From Neobacillus niacini (GTDB taxonomy: Bacteria; Bacillota; Bacilli; Bacillales; Cytobacillaceae), in the NCBI RefSeq assembly GCF_023715415.1, contig NZ_JAMBOB010000001.1:248001-312000 (forward strand): a stretch of DNA of 64,000 bases, given 5' to 3'. Below, in pieces: positions 1 through 9,987 of the stretch. Under the pieces are notes generated by a model. That model had not been told where the DNA came from. It was given only the letters and a program-made list of their open reading frames with translations, and did not search any database. Position 1 is the stretch's first letter. Each line of letters opens with the position of its first letter. The position numbers and the translations under genes were made by a program.

Positions 1-819
1 TGTCTGTTCAGCACGGTAAACAGCTTCAGTCGTAACCTCATCCATATCAATCAATCTAGCGGCTTCTTCATTTGTTAATACTTTTCTTGCTTCGTGCACA
101 GTTAATTTTCTTTTCTTCCGTTTCTTCGGCATAAAGCTGCTGAGCGCATCTTGCATGTTCATACCCATTTGTTCCATCCCTGAACCTTGCAGCATATCAA
201 ACATGGATGGTGATTGCTCTTCCACTTCAACCGTAACCATCTCTTCTTCTAATTGGCCAAGAGCAAGCTTTTCCCTTACAATCTTACGTTTTTCAGTAAT
301 AGAGTAATCCTCTTGATGTGTGTCCTGATCCGGAGTTGCATTTCCGCCGCCAAATAACATTTCAAGTGGATTTTTATAATTTTGTGCTTTCTTCGCTGAT
401 GGAACGAGTAAATCAACTAGCCTTGCATTTGCATTTTCCTCTGCACGTTCCTTAACAGACAGCATTCTATCCTCTTTTACCAATCTAACAGATGTTTCAA
501 CGAGGTCACGAACCATAGATTCCACATCACGGCCAACATATCCGACTTCCGTAAATTTCGTAGCCTCCACTTTAACGAATGGGGCTCCAACAAGTTTCGC
601 AATTCTTCTGGCAATTTCCGTTTTACCAACACCCGTTGGACCAATCATTAAAATATTTTTAGGAATAATTTCTTCGCGGAGTTTTTCGTTTAACAAGCCT
701 CGTCTATATCGATTTCTAAGTGCAACCGCAACTGCCTTTTTTGCGTCCTTCTGACCAATAATATATTGATCAAGTCTCTCAACAATTTGACGCGGTGTTA
801 GGTTATCTGTTTTAGCCAT
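1..819 (-). CDS. hslU: HslU (ClpY), ATPase subunit of the HslUV protease, 3' end beyond the window
   Basis: This AAA+ unfoldase feeds substrates to the HslV peptidase in the cytoplasm. Only the first 273 codons are present, against about 465 in the family; the rest runs off the left edge. The protein begins [19 protein letters not shown] Walker A motif GPTGVGKT lies near residues 57-64, followed by the start of the inserted I domain, where the window ends in ..[11 protein letters not shown]. The ATG at 819 is preceded by a strong GGGAGGG site. It follows hslV by 16 bases, so the two are cotranscribed. In Bacillus the next gene is normally codY, outside this window. Confidence 0.96.
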   Translation of the reverse strand, partial: MAKTDNLTPRQIVERLDQYIIGQKDAKKAVAVALRNRYRRGLLNEKLREEIIPKNILMIGPTGVGKTEIARRIAKLVGAPFVKVEATKFTEVGYVGRDVESMVRDLVETSVRLVKEDRMLSVKERAEENANARLVDLLVPSAKKAQNYKNPLEMLFGGGNATPDQDTHQEDYSITEKRKIVREKLALGQLEEEMVTVEVEEQSPSMFDMLQGSGMEQMGMNMQDALSSFMPKKRKKRKLTVHEARKVLTNEEAARLIDMDEVTTEAVYRAEQT

Positions 820-835
820 TGTAAGTTCCCTCCCG

Positions 836-1378
836 TTAGAGCTCTTCAACGATAATGTTGTGGTTTGTGTATACACATATTTCAGCAGCTATTTCTAAAG
901 AAGCCTTTGCAATTTCTTTTGCTGTAAGATGGTCACCTGCATATTTCTTTAGAGAACGTCCAGCTGCCAGCGCATAATTTCCACCTGATCCAATTGCTAG
1001 AATTCCATCATCAGGCTCAATTACTTCTCCTGTTCCTGATACTAGGAGTATATCTTCCTGATTCATAACAATTAACATGGCTTCTAGCTTTCTTAGCACC
1101 TTATCACTTCTCCACTGTTTAGCAAGCTCAACAGCAGCTCGTTGGAGGTTTCCGTTATATTCTTCTAATTTCCCTTCAAACATTTCAAAAAGGGTAAAAG
1201 CATCGGCAACAGATCCGGCAAAACCAGCTAATACTCTTCCATTAAATATCTTTCTAACCTTTTTTGCTGTGTGCTTCATCACTACAGCATTACCAAATGT
1301 GACTTGACCATCACCTGACATTGAACATTGACCATTATGATGGATTGCAAATATCGTCGTGGCATGAAATTGGTTCAT
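836..1378 (-). CDS. hslV: HslV (ClpQ), peptidase subunit of the HslUV protease
   Basis: This is a proteasome-type peptidase that stacks with HslU rings. The 180-residue protein starts [16 protein letters not shown]; the conserved [14 protein letters not shown] and [10 protein letters not shown] stretches are intact. Two ATGs are adjacent (1381 and 1378). The second is preferred because the AGGAGG site lies 7 bases upstream of it and because it gives the usual family N-terminal length. Cleavage after Ala6 would expose Thr7, the usual HslV nucleophile. B. subtilis ClpQ is reported to use an N-terminal serine just after Met, and no serine exists here before the TT pair. Upstream lies the decayed xerC locus rather than an intact recombinase gene. 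Confidence 0.96.
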   Translation of the reverse strand: MNQFHATTIFAIHHNGQCSMSGDGQVTFGNAVVMKHTAKKVRKIFNGRVLAGFAGSVADAFTLFEMFEGKLEEYNGNLQRAAVELAKQWRSDKVLRKLEAMLIVMNQEDILLVSGTGEVIEPDDGILAIGSGGNYALAAGRSLKKYAGDHLTAKEIAKASLEIAAEICVYTNHNIIVEEL

Positions 1379-1408
1379 CATTCTTCCTCCTCTTGCATTT
1401 TTACTAAT

Positions 1409-1517
1409 GGCTCTTTTCTAAGAAAAGAGCCTGCAAACTTAATTTCGAGCACAAAATAGTTTGTTCCTCGTTAAAATCGGCTTTAGGATTTTAACAACAC
1501 TCTTTACGAAAACAGCC
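1409..1517 (+). repeat. Dispersed intergenic repeat, family 1, copy A
   Basis: The segment begins with an 11-bp palindrome (GGCTCTTTTCT / AAGAAAAGAGCC) and ends GAAAACAGCC. It aligns along about 95 bases with the reverse complement of the segment at 29340-29440. The best shared core is TTAAAATCGGCTTTA followed by GATTTTAACAACA, which can fold on itself (TTAAAATC with GATTTTAA). Both copies are intergenic. This copy lies between hslV and the xerC remnant, where the rest of xerC should be. It looks like a small non-coding structured repeat; how it moves is unknown. Confidence 0.75.
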
Positions 1518-1589
1518 TGACTAGTAAACCTATGTAACAAGAGATTGTCATAAGTAGACAAGTGAATTACACTAGAATAGTATGAAAAC

Positions 1590-1818
1590 TTTATTCATTT
1601 ATTCCCGTCTATGTATGGGCATATACGTTTCAATTGATTCCACTAAATCCGCACTTGTTCATCCATGAACAAGATGAATTTACACTAAGCATATGGGATT
1701 GTCCAATTGTATATTGTGATAAAGTTCTCACCGTTTGTAAATAGTTGTGAACGAACGTTACTAAATCAGTCACATTTATTAATATGTCCACCTCACAAAG
1801 GCTACTAAAGCGTAACAC
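1590..1818 (-). pseudogene. xerC: Decayed remnant of xerC (codV), tyrosine recombinase gene
   Basis: This locus, between trmFO and hslV, holds xerC in other Bacillus genomes. Reading from 1818, one frame gives INVTDLVTFVHNYLQ then TVRTLSQYTI. From memory this aligns without gaps to the B. subtilis CodV start (NVKNFVKLFVEYLQ then IEKNYSQYTI) with 11 of 24 residues identical. After YTI the homology moves to another frame: 26 bases, where 27 are expected, separate it from KFILFMDEQVRI, which fits the next XerC block (..F..F...QGI). Stops then interrupt every frame. The core-binding and catalytic domains with the R-H-R-Y residues are missing; a full gene needs about 900 bases and only 466 lie between trmFO and hslV. 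I read it as a frameshifted, 3'-deleted pseudogene. Confidence 0.8.
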
Positions 1819-1843
1819 ACTTCTATTCCCCTTGCAATAAATT

Positions 1844-3151
1844 TTACAAAACTTTCACAAAGTTCTGAATTGTTTCTAAGGCCCTGTTTGCATGCTGCAT
1901 ATTTCGTTCCTGTTTTCCCTTGATTTTTTCTGGCAATTCCGGAAACAGTCCAAAATTAGCATTCATAGGCTGGAAGTTCTTTGCGTTCGCTGTGGTGATA
2001 TAACGTGCCATACTACCAATAGCAGTTTCAACAGGAAACTCTACTGGGCTATTCCCCTGTGCCAATCTTGCAGCATTTATTCCGGCAGCTAGGCCACTTG
2101 CAGCAGATTCTACATATCCTTCCACCCCTGTCATCTGTCCAGCAAAAAACAGATTTTCACGTTCCCTAAATTGGTAAGAAGCTTTTAGAACCTTGGGTGA
2201 ATTGATAAACGTATTTCGATGCATAACCCCATAACGCACAATCTCAGCATTCTCAAGTCCTGGTATTAACTGCAGCACTTCTTTTTGTGGACCCCATTTT
2301 AAATGTGTCTGGAAACCAACTATATTATAAAGGGTTCCTGCTGCATCGTCTTGGCGCAATTGCACAACAGCATAGGGTCTTTTTCCTGTTTTGGGATCCT
2401 CTAAACCAACTGGCTTTAATGGACCAAATAACATTGTTTTCTTTCCTCTTTGTGCCATCACTTCGATTGGCATACAGCCTTCAAAAAAGATTTCCTTTTC
2501 AAATTCCTTTAAAGGAACTGTTTCTGCTGTAATTAGCGCTTCATAAAAGGTGTTAAATTCTTCCTCGGTCATTGGACAATTTAAATATGCAGCTTCACCT
2601 TTATCATATCGTGATTTCAAGTAAACCTTATCCATATTGATGCTGTCTTTTTCTAAAATAGGTGCTGCAGCATCGTAAAAATAAAGGTAATCCTCACCCG
2701 TTAAAGTTTTTAATTGGGCGGATAATTCAGGACTTGTTAATGGACCCGTTGCGATTACCGTAATTCCCTCAGGAATTTCCGTCACTTCCTCATTAATGAC
2801 CGTTACATTTTCATGATTTCTTACCATTTCTGTCACTTTAGCCGCAAACTCATGTCGGTCAACCGCCAAAGCTCCCCCAGCTGGGACTGCGCATGCATCT
2901 GCAGCAGCGATAATAACAGAATCGAGCAATCTCATTTCTTCCTTTAATACTCCAACCGCATTTGTTAAGGTATTTGCTCGTAAGGAATTACTGCATACTA
3001 ATTCAGCGAATTTATCAGTATGATGAGCGGGAGTTTGTTTAACTGGTCTCATCTCATAAAGCCTGACTTTTACACCCCGTTTAGCGATTTGCCAAGCAGC
3101 TTCACTCCCTGCCAGTCCAGCTCCAATTACATTTATTGTTACATCGTTCAT
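1844..3151 (-). CDS. trmFO: TrmFO, folate- and FAD-dependent tRNA (uracil-54-C5)-methyltransferase
   Basis: The enzyme makes ribothymidine at position 54 of tRNA, using methylenetetrahydrofolate and FADH2. The 435-residue product has an N-terminal FAD-binding GAGLAG at residues 10-15 and the LVCSNSLR segment with Cys53. A second functional cysteine lies in FEGCMPIEV near residue 226. An upstream in-frame ATG at 3187 is rejected: the ATG at 3151 has AGGAGG 6 bases before it and gives [12 protein letters not shown], matching the usual N-terminus and length. It lies downstream of topA, separated by the topA terminator. Confidence 0.97.
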   Translation of the reverse strand: MNDVTINVIGAGLAGSEAAWQIAKRGVKVRLYEMRPVKQTPAHHTDKFAELVCSNSLRANTLTNAVGVLKEEMRLLDSVIIAAADACAVPAGGALAVDRHEFAAKVTEMVRNHENVTVINEEVTEIPEGITVIATGPLTSPELSAQLKTLTGEDYLYFYDAAAPILEKDSINMDKVYLKSRYDKGEAAYLNCPMTEEEFNTFYEALITAETVPLKEFEKEIFFEGCMPIEVMAQRGKKTMLFGPLKPVGLEDPKTGKRPYAVVQLRQDDAAGTLYNIVGFQTHLKWGPQKEVLQLIPGLENAEIVRYGVMHRNTFINSPKVLKASYQFRERENLFFAGQMTGVEGYVESAASGLAAGINAARLAQGNSPVEFPVETAIGSMARYITTANAKNFQPMNANFGLFPELPEKIKGKQERNMQHANRALETIQNFVKVL

Positions 3152-3331
3152 GATTAACCTCCTGATTCTTACAAAGCTAATGACCATAAGTCAGCTTTAC
3201 TATTTACTATGTTTACTTTTCCCTCTTTTTAGCCCATCTTGCATTGTACTATACGAATCAAAAACAAAAAAGTTTTATGATTATAAAAAAAAGCGGCAGC
3301 ATTGGAGCTGTACGGAAAGAAATATAAAAGA

Positions 3332-3346
3332 GTGAGCTGTGCTCAC
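3332..3346 (-). terminator. Intrinsic terminator after topA
   Basis: On the minus strand the topA stop is followed within 4 bases by GTGAGC-ACA-GCTCAC and then TCTTTT. The stem is short (6 bp) and the T tract is interrupted, so it may be leaky and allow read-through into trmFO. Confidence 0.6.
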
Positions 3347-3349
3347 CCT

Positions 3350-5428
3350 TTAACTTTGTGGTTCTTCTTTGTAGTCACATTCTGTGCATTGTACTTGGAC
3401 GCCTTTTTTTAATTTCTTTTCAACGAGCGTTCCTTCACATTTAGGACATGCTCTTGGTAAAGGCTTATCCCATGAAATAAATTCGCATCCCGGAAACTTA
3501 TCACAGCCATAAAAGATTCTTTTCTTCTTACTTTTACGCTCAATGATATTTCCCTCTTTACATTTCGGACAGGTAACGCCAATTTCTTTTACAATGGCTT
3601 TAGTATTACGGCAATCTGGGAAGTTGCTGCATGCCATAAATTTACCGTATCTGCCCATTTTAAATACCATTGGGCTTGAGCATAATTCACAATCTTCGCC
3701 TGCTGGCTCATCTTTAATTTCAACCGACTGCATCTCTTTTTCGGCAATCTCTAGATGCTTCTCAAATTCCTGATAAAAACCATCAATGATTTCAACCCAG
3801 CGGACTTTACCATCTTCAATATTATCTAAATCTTGTTCCATTTTGGCGGTAAAATCAACATCTAAAATATCTGGGAAGAATTCAGACATTAATTCGTTAC
3901 AAATTTCCCCTAACTCCGTCGGAATAAAACGTTTATTATCTAATGCTACATATCCGCGCTTTTGGATAGTATCCAATGTTGGTGCATAGGTAGAAGGACG
4001 GCCAATTCCTTGTTCTTCAAGCGTTTTAACTAAACGTGCTTCCGTATACCTTGGAGGCGGCTGGGTAAAATGTTGTTTTGGTTCAATGTCCTTCTTAAAA
4101 ACAACATCGCCCTCTTGTAAGTTAGGCAGCATTTTGTCTCGTTCTTCAACTTGGTCATCCGTACTTTCGACATACACCTTCATAAACCCGGGGAATTTTA
4201 TCTTCGAACCGGTCGCACGGAAAAGAACATTTCCATTCTGCAAATCAACGCTCATTGTATCCATTACCGCCTGTGCCATTTGACTTGCTAAGAATCGCTC
4301 CCAAATTAGTTTATATAACCGAAATTGATCCCTTGATAAAAATTGCTTTATACTATTTGGATCTCTGAAAGTACTAGAGGGACGAATCGCCTCGTGAGCA
4401 TCCTGTGCATTTGTTTGTTTTTTCTCTTTTCTTTGTTCTTCCTTTAAATAATCCGCACCGTATACGTCACCAATATAATCCGCTGCCTCTTTTTGGGCTG
4501 TTTCGGATATACGGGTTGAGTCTGTTCTCATATATGTGATAAGACCGACCGTTCCATCTGAGCCAAGCTCAATTCCCTCGTATAACTGTTGCGCCAGCAT
4601 CATCGTTTTCTTAGCTCGGAAGTTAAGCTTCCTAGCCGCTTCCTGCTGGAGGGAAGAGGTGATAAAAGGCGGTGAAGGATTTCGTTTGCGTTCTTTTTTG
4701 GTTACTGAGACCACATTAAACTTATCGCCATCCATTTGATTAAGGATTTCCTCAACATCCTCTTTTGATTTCAACTCTGTTTTTTTCTTATCTGCAAGAG
4801 AGAAATAAAGAGCACTAAAATGATCTTTTCCCTTAACAAAATCCCCTTCAATTGTCCAATACTCTTCAGGTACAAATGCTTTAATTTCCTTTTCTCGATC
4901 AATAATTAATCTGACAGTGATCGATTGAACTCGTCCAGCGCTTAATCCCTTTTTCACCTTTTTCCAAAGGAGCGGGCTAATGTTATATCCAACAAGACGA
5001 TCTAAAACCCTTCTTGCCTGCTGTGCATCAACCAAATCCATGTTTATGGGACGTGGATGTTTAAAAGATTCTTTTATCGCATCCTTCGTTATCTCATTAA
5101 AAACCACGCGGCAATCAGAAGTAATATCAACATTTAAACTATGGGCCAAATGCCAAGCAATTGCCTCCCCTTCGCGATCAGGGTCAGCCGCGAGAAAAAC
5201 TTTTTTTGCTTTTTTTGCAGCAGTTTTTAATTCCTTTAAAACTGGACCTTTTCCACGAATTGTAATGTATTTGGGTTCAAAATTATTTTCTTTAGAGACT
5301 CCCATTTGGCTTCGAGGCAAATCACGCACATGTCCCATGGATGCTTTAACTTTATATTTTTTTCCTAAGTAACGCTCAATTGTTTTCGCTTTTGCCGGTG
5401 ATTCTACGATTACCAGAAACTCTGACAT
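3350..5428 (-). CDS. topA: DNA topoisomerase I (type IA)
   Basis: It relaxes negative supercoils through a 5'-phosphotyrosine intermediate. The 692-residue protein has a Toprim domain with Glu9 and the acidic set in ADPDREGE (Asp82, Asp84, Glu86). The active-site Tyr299 lies in YMRTDS. The C-terminus carries three cysteine-rich zinc modules: CELC..CSNFPDC, CPKC..CDKFPGC and CPKC..CTEC. The start at 5428 is chosen over an ATG six codons upstream because AGGAGG lies 9 bases before it and the protein then begins [16 protein letters not shown] as in the family. About 440 bases without a gene lie between it and dprA. Confidence 0.97.
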   Translation of the reverse strand: MSEFLVIVESPAKAKTIERYLGKKYKVKASMGHVRDLPRSQMGVSKENNFEPKYITIRGKGPVLKELKTAAKKAKKVFLAADPDREGEAIAWHLAHSLNVDITSDCRVVFNEITKDAIKESFKHPRPINMDLVDAQQARRVLDRLVGYNISPLLWKKVKKGLSAGRVQSITVRLIIDREKEIKAFVPEEYWTIEGDFVKGKDHFSALYFSLADKKKTELKSKEDVEEILNQMDGDKFNVVSVTKKERKRNPSPPFITSSLQQEAARKLNFRAKKTMMLAQQLYEGIELGSDGTVGLITYMRTDSTRISETAQKEAADYIGDVYGADYLKEEQRKEKKQTNAQDAHEAIRPSSTFRDPNSIKQFLSRDQFRLYKLIWERFLASQMAQAVMDTMSVDLQNGNVLFRATGSKIKFPGFMKVYVESTDDQVEERDKMLPNLQEGDVVFKKDIEPKQHFTQPPPRYTEARLVKTLEEQGIGRPSTYAPTLDTIQKRGYVALDNKRFIPTELGEICNELMSEFFPDILDVDFTAKMEQDLDNIEDGKVRWVEIIDGFYQEFEKHLEIAEKEMQSVEIKDEPAGEDCELCSSPMVFKMGRYGKFMACSNFPDCRNTKAIVKEIGVTCPKCKEGNIIERKSKKKRIFYGCDKFPGCEFISWDKPLPRACPKCEGTLVEKKLKKGVQVQCTECDYKEEPQS

Positions 5429-5865
5429 GCAACTAATCCTCCTCAAGGGGATATAAGAAATGTGAAAGCACTCAGATTAAACTGTGCTTACAATTTGAGA
5501 AGTTTTCCTAAATTCCAAATTTCTCAACTCGGACCTGTGAAAATACTTTACAAAAACCTTATCCCTGATTTACTCCATTTATATAACCATTTTTTTAAAA
5601 TTGGAAAAAGTATTCATTATTAATACTTCTTATTCTTAAACAAATAACTTTTGATGTCAACAATGACGAAACCGTTTACAACTAGTTAATGATAATAATG
5701 CGCCAAATTATTCCTATTTAGACATTCTTTTTTTCAAATATCTGTTGGAAAATGTATAACATATTAGAAATAATTTCAAGCCTTTTTAGCATAAATCTCC
5801 AAAAATTCGAAAAAAACCTTTAAAAAACTGCAATTTTATTTAATATAAAGTAAAATCACTAAAGT
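5429..5865. other. Gene-free interval between dprA and topA
   Basis: This is 437 bases of AT-rich DNA with no convincing ORF on either strand. It must hold the topA promoter region. The best minus-strand candidate I see is TTGACA (plus-strand positions 5655-5660) with a 17-base spacer to AAGAAT, a poor -10. A loose 7-bp inverted repeat (TTGAGAA..TTCTCAA) occurs around 5496-5527. No clear terminator follows dprA. Nothing here looks like a decayed gene. Confidence 0.5.
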
Positions 5866-6732
5866 TTATATCGGAAGTTCATCTAATATATCCTCACTAC
5901 TCATTACAGGCTTAGCCCCCTGCTGAATTAGGTCATTTGTACCCAATGAATACGGATTAAAGATACTTCCAGGAAGGGAAAAAACCTCACGTCCCTCATT
6001 GACTGCATAGTTAGCAGTGATGAGAGAACCACTTTTTCGTTTTGCTTCTATTATAAATGTACCATTTGACATTCCGCTGATGATTCGGTTACGTGCTGGA
6101 AAATGCCACCGTTCTGGCTTTGTATCTGGCGGATATTCTGAAACAACCAATTGCGTTTTCATCATTTCTGTTGCTAATTCACTATTTTCCTTTGGATAAA
6201 TATGATTCAATCCTCCAGCAATAACCGCAATGGTATCTCCGCCATTCTTCATTGCATTTTCATGTGCGAGAGTATCTATACCATTAGCTAATCCGCTGAC
6301 AATAACCACTCCTTTTTCCACTAGTGGCGGAAATAGTAACCGAATGGCACTCTTACCATACTGTGTCGCTTGGCGTGAACCCACTACTGCAAGCTTTGGT
6401 TGTTTTTCGAGCAGAGAAAGATTTCCCTTTGCAAATAAAACCCAGGGCGGCTGGTAAATTTCTTTTAATAAACTGGGGTAATTTTCATCTAGTATTGTGA
6501 TTACCTTAATCCCATTTTTTTCATATTTTTGGATTTGTTCTTTAATGATTTCTGATTGTAAAGAAGTGGTCGAAGGAAGGTTTGTGTGTGCTGTGGAAGA
6601 GAATAGGTTTTGTTGGATGTACTGTGATTTCCTTTGAAGAGTTGTGTCTTTCATTATATATTGTAAAACTGCAGTCCATGAAATACTTGGGTAGTGCATT
6701 AGAGCAATGAGTTTTTCTCTAAAATCATCCAT
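5866..6732 (-). CDS. dprA: DprA (Smf), DNA-processing protein for natural transformation
   Basis: DprA binds incoming single-stranded DNA and loads RecA during transformation. The 288-residue protein has an N-terminal SAM/HhH-like region and a Rossmann-like DprA fold beginning LAVVGSRQATQYGK (GSR at 118-120). Conserved VSGLANGIDTLAH and GGLNHIYPKEN blocks follow. The start has GGAGGT upstream. The gene begins only 29 bases beyond the strong sucCD terminator, with no obvious promoter or ComK box between. Its own promoter may lie inside sucD, or it may depend on read-through. Confidence 0.95.
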   Translation of the reverse strand: MDDFREKLIALMHYPSISWTAVLQYIMKDTTLQRKSQYIQQNLFSSTAHTNLPSTTSLQSEIIKEQIQKYEKNGIKVITILDENYPSLLKEIYQPPWVLFAKGNLSLLEKQPKLAVVGSRQATQYGKSAIRLLFPPLVEKGVVIVSGLANGIDTLAHENAMKNGGDTIAVIAGGLNHIYPKENSELATEMMKTQLVVSEYPPDTKPERWHFPARNRIISGMSNGTFIIEAKRKSGSLITANYAVNEGREVFSLPGSIFNPYSLGTNDLIQQGAKPVMSSEDILDELPI

Positions 6733-6760
6733 TCTTGACCTCCATTATTAATGATAAAAA

Positions 6761-6797
6761 GAAGAAATAGTCCCTAGTTTAAAGGGACTATTTCTTC
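6761..6797 (-). terminator. Strong intrinsic terminator after sucCD
   Basis: A perfect 15-bp stem (GAAGAAATAGTCCCT paired with AGGGACTATTTCTTC) encloses a 7-base loop. On the minus strand it is followed by TTTTT. It lies just after the sucD stop and just before dprA. Confidence 0.92.
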
Positions 6798-6803
6798 TAT
6801 TTT

Positions 6804-7706
6804 TTAGTGTGTTACACACTTATCGTATATACCTTGTTCTTTTAGAACTTCAATTAACGTTTCACCCATAACAGATGGAGTGTCAGCAACTTTAATTCCG
6901 CATTCATTCATAACACGGATTTTTTCATCTGCTGTACCTTTACCGCCTGAAATGATTGCACCAGCATGGCCCATACGCTTTCCAGGAGGAGCTGTACGAC
7001 CGCCGATGAAGCCGACTACAGGTTTAGTCATATTTGCTTTTACCCACTCAGCCGCTTCTTCCTCTGCTGTACCGCCGATTTCACCAATCATAATAACAGC
7101 ATATGTTTCTGGGTCTTCATTAAACGCTTTTAATACATCAATGAAGTTTGTTCCGTTCACTGGGTCGCCGCCGATTCCCACAGCAGTAGTTTGACCAATT
7201 CCTGCTTGTGTTAATTGATGAACTGCTTCATATGTTAATGTTCCAGAGCGGGAAACAACACCAACATGTCCTTTTGTATGGATGTAACCAGGCATGATAC
7301 CAATTTTACATTCATCTGCAGTGATAACACCAGGGCAGTTAGGACCTACTAAGCGAGTCTTTTTGCCTTCCATATAACGTTTTACTTTCACCATATCCAA
7401 AACTGGAATATGTTCAGTAATACAAATAGCAAGATCTAATTCAGCATCTACGGCTTCGATAATAGCATCAGCAGCAAATGGTGCTGGAACATAGATAACA
7501 GAAGCAGTAGCGCCTGTAGCAGCAACAGCTTCACTCACTGTATTAAAAACAGGTACTCCTTCAACCTCCATGCCGCCTTTTCCTGGAGTAGTACCAGCAA
7601 CAATTTGTGTACCATATTCAAGCATTTGTTTTGTATGAAAAAGGGCAGTTGAACCTGTAATCCCTTGAACTAATACTTTCGTATCTTTATTAATAAAAAC
7701 GCTCAC
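6804..7706 (-). CDS. sucD: Succinyl-CoA synthetase (ADP-forming), alpha subunit
   Basis: It works with SucC to interconvert succinyl-CoA and succinate with substrate-level phosphorylation in the TCA cycle. The 300-residue protein has the N-terminal CoA-binding segment ([17 protein letters not shown]) and the ligase domain. The phosphohistidine lies in [13 protein letters not shown], near residue 245. The gene follows sucC by 23 bases and ends at the strong terminator. Confidence 0.98.
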   Translation of the reverse strand: MSVFINKDTKVLVQGITGSTALFHTKQMLEYGTQIVAGTTPGKGGMEVEGVPVFNTVSEAVAATGATASVIYVPAPFAADAIIEAVDAELDLAICITEHIPVLDMVKVKRYMEGKKTRLVGPNCPGVITADECKIGIMPGYIHTKGHVGVVSRSGTLTYEAVHQLTQAGIGQTTAVGIGGDPVNGTNFIDVLKAFNEDPETYAVIMIGEIGGTAEEEAAEWVKANMTKPVVGFIGGRTAPPGKRMGHAGAIISGGKGTADEKIRVMNECGIKVADTPSVMGETLIEVLKEQGIYDKCVTH

Positions 7707-7729
7707 GTTAATTCCCCTTTCTTTCGATC

Positions 7730-8890
7730 CTATTTCACAAGTGAAACGATTTTTTGTGCACCGTCAGCCATTGATTCTGCAGGAGTGATAGCTAAACCAG
7801 ACTCAGCAAGAATCTTCTTACCTAAGTCAACGTTTGTTCCCTCTAAACGCACAACAAGAGGTACACTTAGTTGAACCTGCTTAGCAGCTTCTACAACACC
7901 CTCAGCAATGACATCACATTTCATGATACCGCCAAAAATATTTACAAAAATACCTTTTACGTTTGGATCAGAAAGGATAATTTTGAATGCTTCTGTAACT
8001 TTCTCAGCTGTTGCACCGCCCCCAACATCGAGGAAGTTCGCCGGGTCGCCGCCATAGTGCTTAACAATATCCATTGTTGCCATAGCAAGGCCGGCGCCAT
8101 TTACCATACAGCCGATATTTCCATCTAATGAAATATAGCTTAAATCATATTTAGATGCTTCGATTTCCTTTGGATCTTCTTCTTCAAGATCACGGTACTC
8201 AAGTATATCTTTTTGACGATATAATGCATTTGAGTCAAAGTTTAACTTTGCATCTAATGCCATTACTTTTCCATCTCCAGTTACAACCAATGGGTTGATT
8301 TCGGCAATTGAACAATCCTTTTCAATATACGCATTGTATAAGCCCATCATGAATTTAACAGCTTGATTTACTAGCTCTTTTGGAATGTTAATATTGAATG
8401 CAATTCGACGAGCTTGATATGGCATTAAGCCCACAACCGGATCAATTTCTTCCTTGAAGATTTTCTCCGGAGTTTTTTCTGCTACTTCTTCAATTTCTGT
8501 TCCGCCTTCTTCAGAAGCCATAAGCACAACTCTTGAAGTAGCGCGGTCTAAGACAAGGCCCACGTAATATTCTTTTTTAATATCACAGCCTTCTTCAATT
8601 AATAGTCGCTTTACTTCTTTACCTTCAGGACCTGTTTGGTGTGTAACCAACGTTTTTCCGAGGATTTCGCTTGCATATGTACGCACTTCTTCAAGGTTTT
8701 TAGCAACCTTTACTCCGCCGGCTTTACCCCTGCCGCCTGCATGAATTTGCGCTTTTACTACACATACTTGTGTACCTAATTCCTTTGCGGCTTCCACTGC
8801 TTCTTCAACACTGAATGCCACTTTGCCATTAGGAACACTTACCCCATATTTTCTGAGGATTTCTTTCCCCTGATACTCATGGATATTCAT
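7730..8890 (-). CDS. sucC: Succinyl-CoA synthetase (ADP-forming), beta subunit
   Basis: This is the ATP-grasp subunit of the TCA-cycle enzyme, 386 residues beginning [16 protein letters not shown]. Conserved [16 protein letters not shown] (nucleotide binding) and [12 protein letters not shown] blocks are visible. An upstream in-frame start nine codons earlier is rejected because GGAGG precedes the ATG at 8890 and the shorter form matches the family. It is the first gene of the sucCD operon, with its own promoter and a possible CcpA site upstream. Confidence 0.98.
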   Translation of the reverse strand: MNIHEYQGKEILRKYGVSVPNGKVAFSVEEAVEAAKELGTQVCVVKAQIHAGGRGKAGGVKVAKNLEEVRTYASEILGKTLVTHQTGPEGKEVKRLLIEEGCDIKKEYYVGLVLDRATSRVVLMASEEGGTEIEEVAEKTPEKIFKEEIDPVVGLMPYQARRIAFNINIPKELVNQAVKFMMGLYNAYIEKDCSIAEINPLVVTGDGKVMALDAKLNFDSNALYRQKDILEYRDLEEEDPKEIEASKYDLSYISLDGNIGCMVNGAGLAMATMDIVKHYGGDPANFLDVGGGATAEKVTEAFKIILSDPNVKGIFVNIFGGIMKCDVIAEGVVEAAKQVQLSVPLVVRLEGTNVDLGKKILAESGLAITPAESMADGAQKIVSLVK

Positions 8891-8935
8891 TTCCCATCCT
8901 CCTATCAAACTCTTCAAAAAATTGACTCCGTTTTC

Positions 8936-8964
8936 ATTTTATAGAATGACAGATACCTTGTCCA
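8936..8964 (-). promoter_or_regulatory. Sigma-A type promoter of sucCD
   Basis: On the minus strand TGGACA (8964-8959) is followed after 17 bases by TAAAAT (8941-8936), one mismatch from consensus in each box. Transcription would begin about 40 bases before the sucC start codon. Confidence 0.7.
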
Positions 8965-9024
8965 CCATTATGCGCAAAAAAAATTATTATCCTCATAATA
9001 TTATGAATTCTCACGTCTCATCAA

Positions 9025-9039
9025 TTAAAGCGCTTTCAT
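9025..9039 (-). promoter_or_regulatory. Possible cre site (CcpA) upstream of sucCD
   Basis: The minus strand reads ATGAAAGCGCTTTAA, which fits the catabolite-responsive element WTGNAARCGNWWWCA at all positions but one. It lies about 100 bases upstream of the predicted transcription start. That is far for simple repression, so its role is open; carbon control of a TCA-cycle operon would make sense. Confidence 0.5.
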
Positions 9040-9081
9040 ATAAGAAGAAGCCAAATTTTAACAACTAATTACTTTTTAACA

Positions 9082-9117
9082 ATAACAAAACAAGCAATAA
9101 GATGCTTGTTTTGTTAT
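9082..9117 (-). terminator. Terminator overlapping the rnhB stop codon
   Basis: A 15-bp perfect inverted repeat (ATAACAAAACAAGCA / TGCTTGTTTTGTTAT) with a 6-base loop includes the rnhB TAA. The stem itself is T-rich; only a weak T run follows it. Confidence 0.75.
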
Positions 9118-9890
9118 TTGCCTAGAATCATTTCCTTTACTGGAGCAAAGCTTTTTCGATGATAAGGTGTAATACCATGCTTTTGAATCGCCAAGATATG
9201 TTCTTTTGTTCCATAGCCCATGTTGTTCTCAAGGCCGTATTCCGGAAACTCAGCCGATATTTTTTTCATTAGCGAATCTCTTGCCACTTTTGCAACGATG
9301 GAAGCTGCCGCTATGGATACGCTTTTTGCATCCCCTTTTATAATAGACTCCACGATATAAGGTGTTTCGAGCTTCATAGCGTCAACCAGTAAAACTTCTG
9401 GATTGGACGGAAGTGAAGCAATTGCAGCTTTCATCGCTTTTTTAGTAGCCTCGTAGATATTAATAGAATCAACTTCTGCTGCATCAATCATCGCAACACT
9501 AACAGCTATTGCATCTCTTCTAATGATTTCATCATATTCAGTCCGCTTTTTCTCTGTAAGCTTCTTGGAATCATCAATACCTGGCAAATAAAAATCCTTT
9601 GGTAAAATAACCGCTGCAGCTGCCACTGGGCCTGCAAGCGGTCCGCGGCCAACTTCGTCAACACCGGCAATATACTTATATCCTTGTTCACGCCATTTAT
9701 TTTCATAGACATTCATCTCATTAAACTTTTCCTGAAGTTGTCTTTCCTGTTCCATTTTCCTATGCCATTTATGTATAAGGTGTTGAACACCTTTACGCTC
9801 ATCCTGCTGGAGTTTTTGTAAGATAGGGTCATTATCAGACTTTATGTATTTAAGCTGTTGTTCTATTTCTGCTATTGTTTGTACTTTCAT
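9114..9890 (-). CDS. rnhB: Ribonuclease HII
   Basis: It cuts the RNA strand of RNA-DNA hybrids and starts removal of misincorporated ribonucleotides. The protein has 258 residues from the ATG at 9890. The catalytic core starts GVDEVGRGPLAGPV with Asp78 and Glu79, and a further acidic residue lies in LLVDAMKL. The long N-terminal helical extension is typical of Bacillus RNase HII. A start 12 codons upstream has no ribosome binding site, whereas the chosen ATG follows GGGTGA. It follows rbgA, with a terminator between. Confidence 0.95.
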   Translation of the reverse strand: MKVQTIAEIEQQLKYIKSDNDPILQKLQQDERKGVQHLIHKWHRKMEQERQLQEKFNEMNVYENKWREQGYKYIAGVDEVGRGPLAGPVAAAAVILPKDFYLPGIDDSKKLTEKKRTEYDEIIRRDAIAVSVAMIDAAEVDSINIYEATKKAMKAAIASLPSNPEVLLVDAMKLETPYIVESIIKGDAKSVSIAAASIVAKVARDSLMKKISAEFPEYGLENNMGYGTKEHILAIQKHGITPYHRKSFAPVKEMILGK

Positions 9891-9943
9891 TTTCTTCACC
9901 CGTTGTAATGATACCTTCTCCTGCATTTAATTTCAATGACAAA

Positions 9944-9987
9944 AATAAACAAAAAACTCACCACATGGAGAGTTCATTTGTTTATTT
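9944..9987 (-). terminator. Terminator after rbgA
   Basis: An imperfect inverted repeat (AATAAACAAAAAACTC against GAGTTCATTTGTTTATT) overlaps the rbgA stop. On the minus strand the descending arm is T-rich (GAGTTTTTTG). Confidence 0.65.

Noticed and set aside
1630-1818. 62-codon minus-strand ORF as an independent small gene
   Set aside because: Its first half aligns with XerC, and homology continues in another frame after a one-base loss, so it is better read as part of a pseudogene.
5685-5705. Fur-box-like GATAATAATG between dprA and topA
   Set aside because: Only half of the palindrome is present and no iron gene is nearby.
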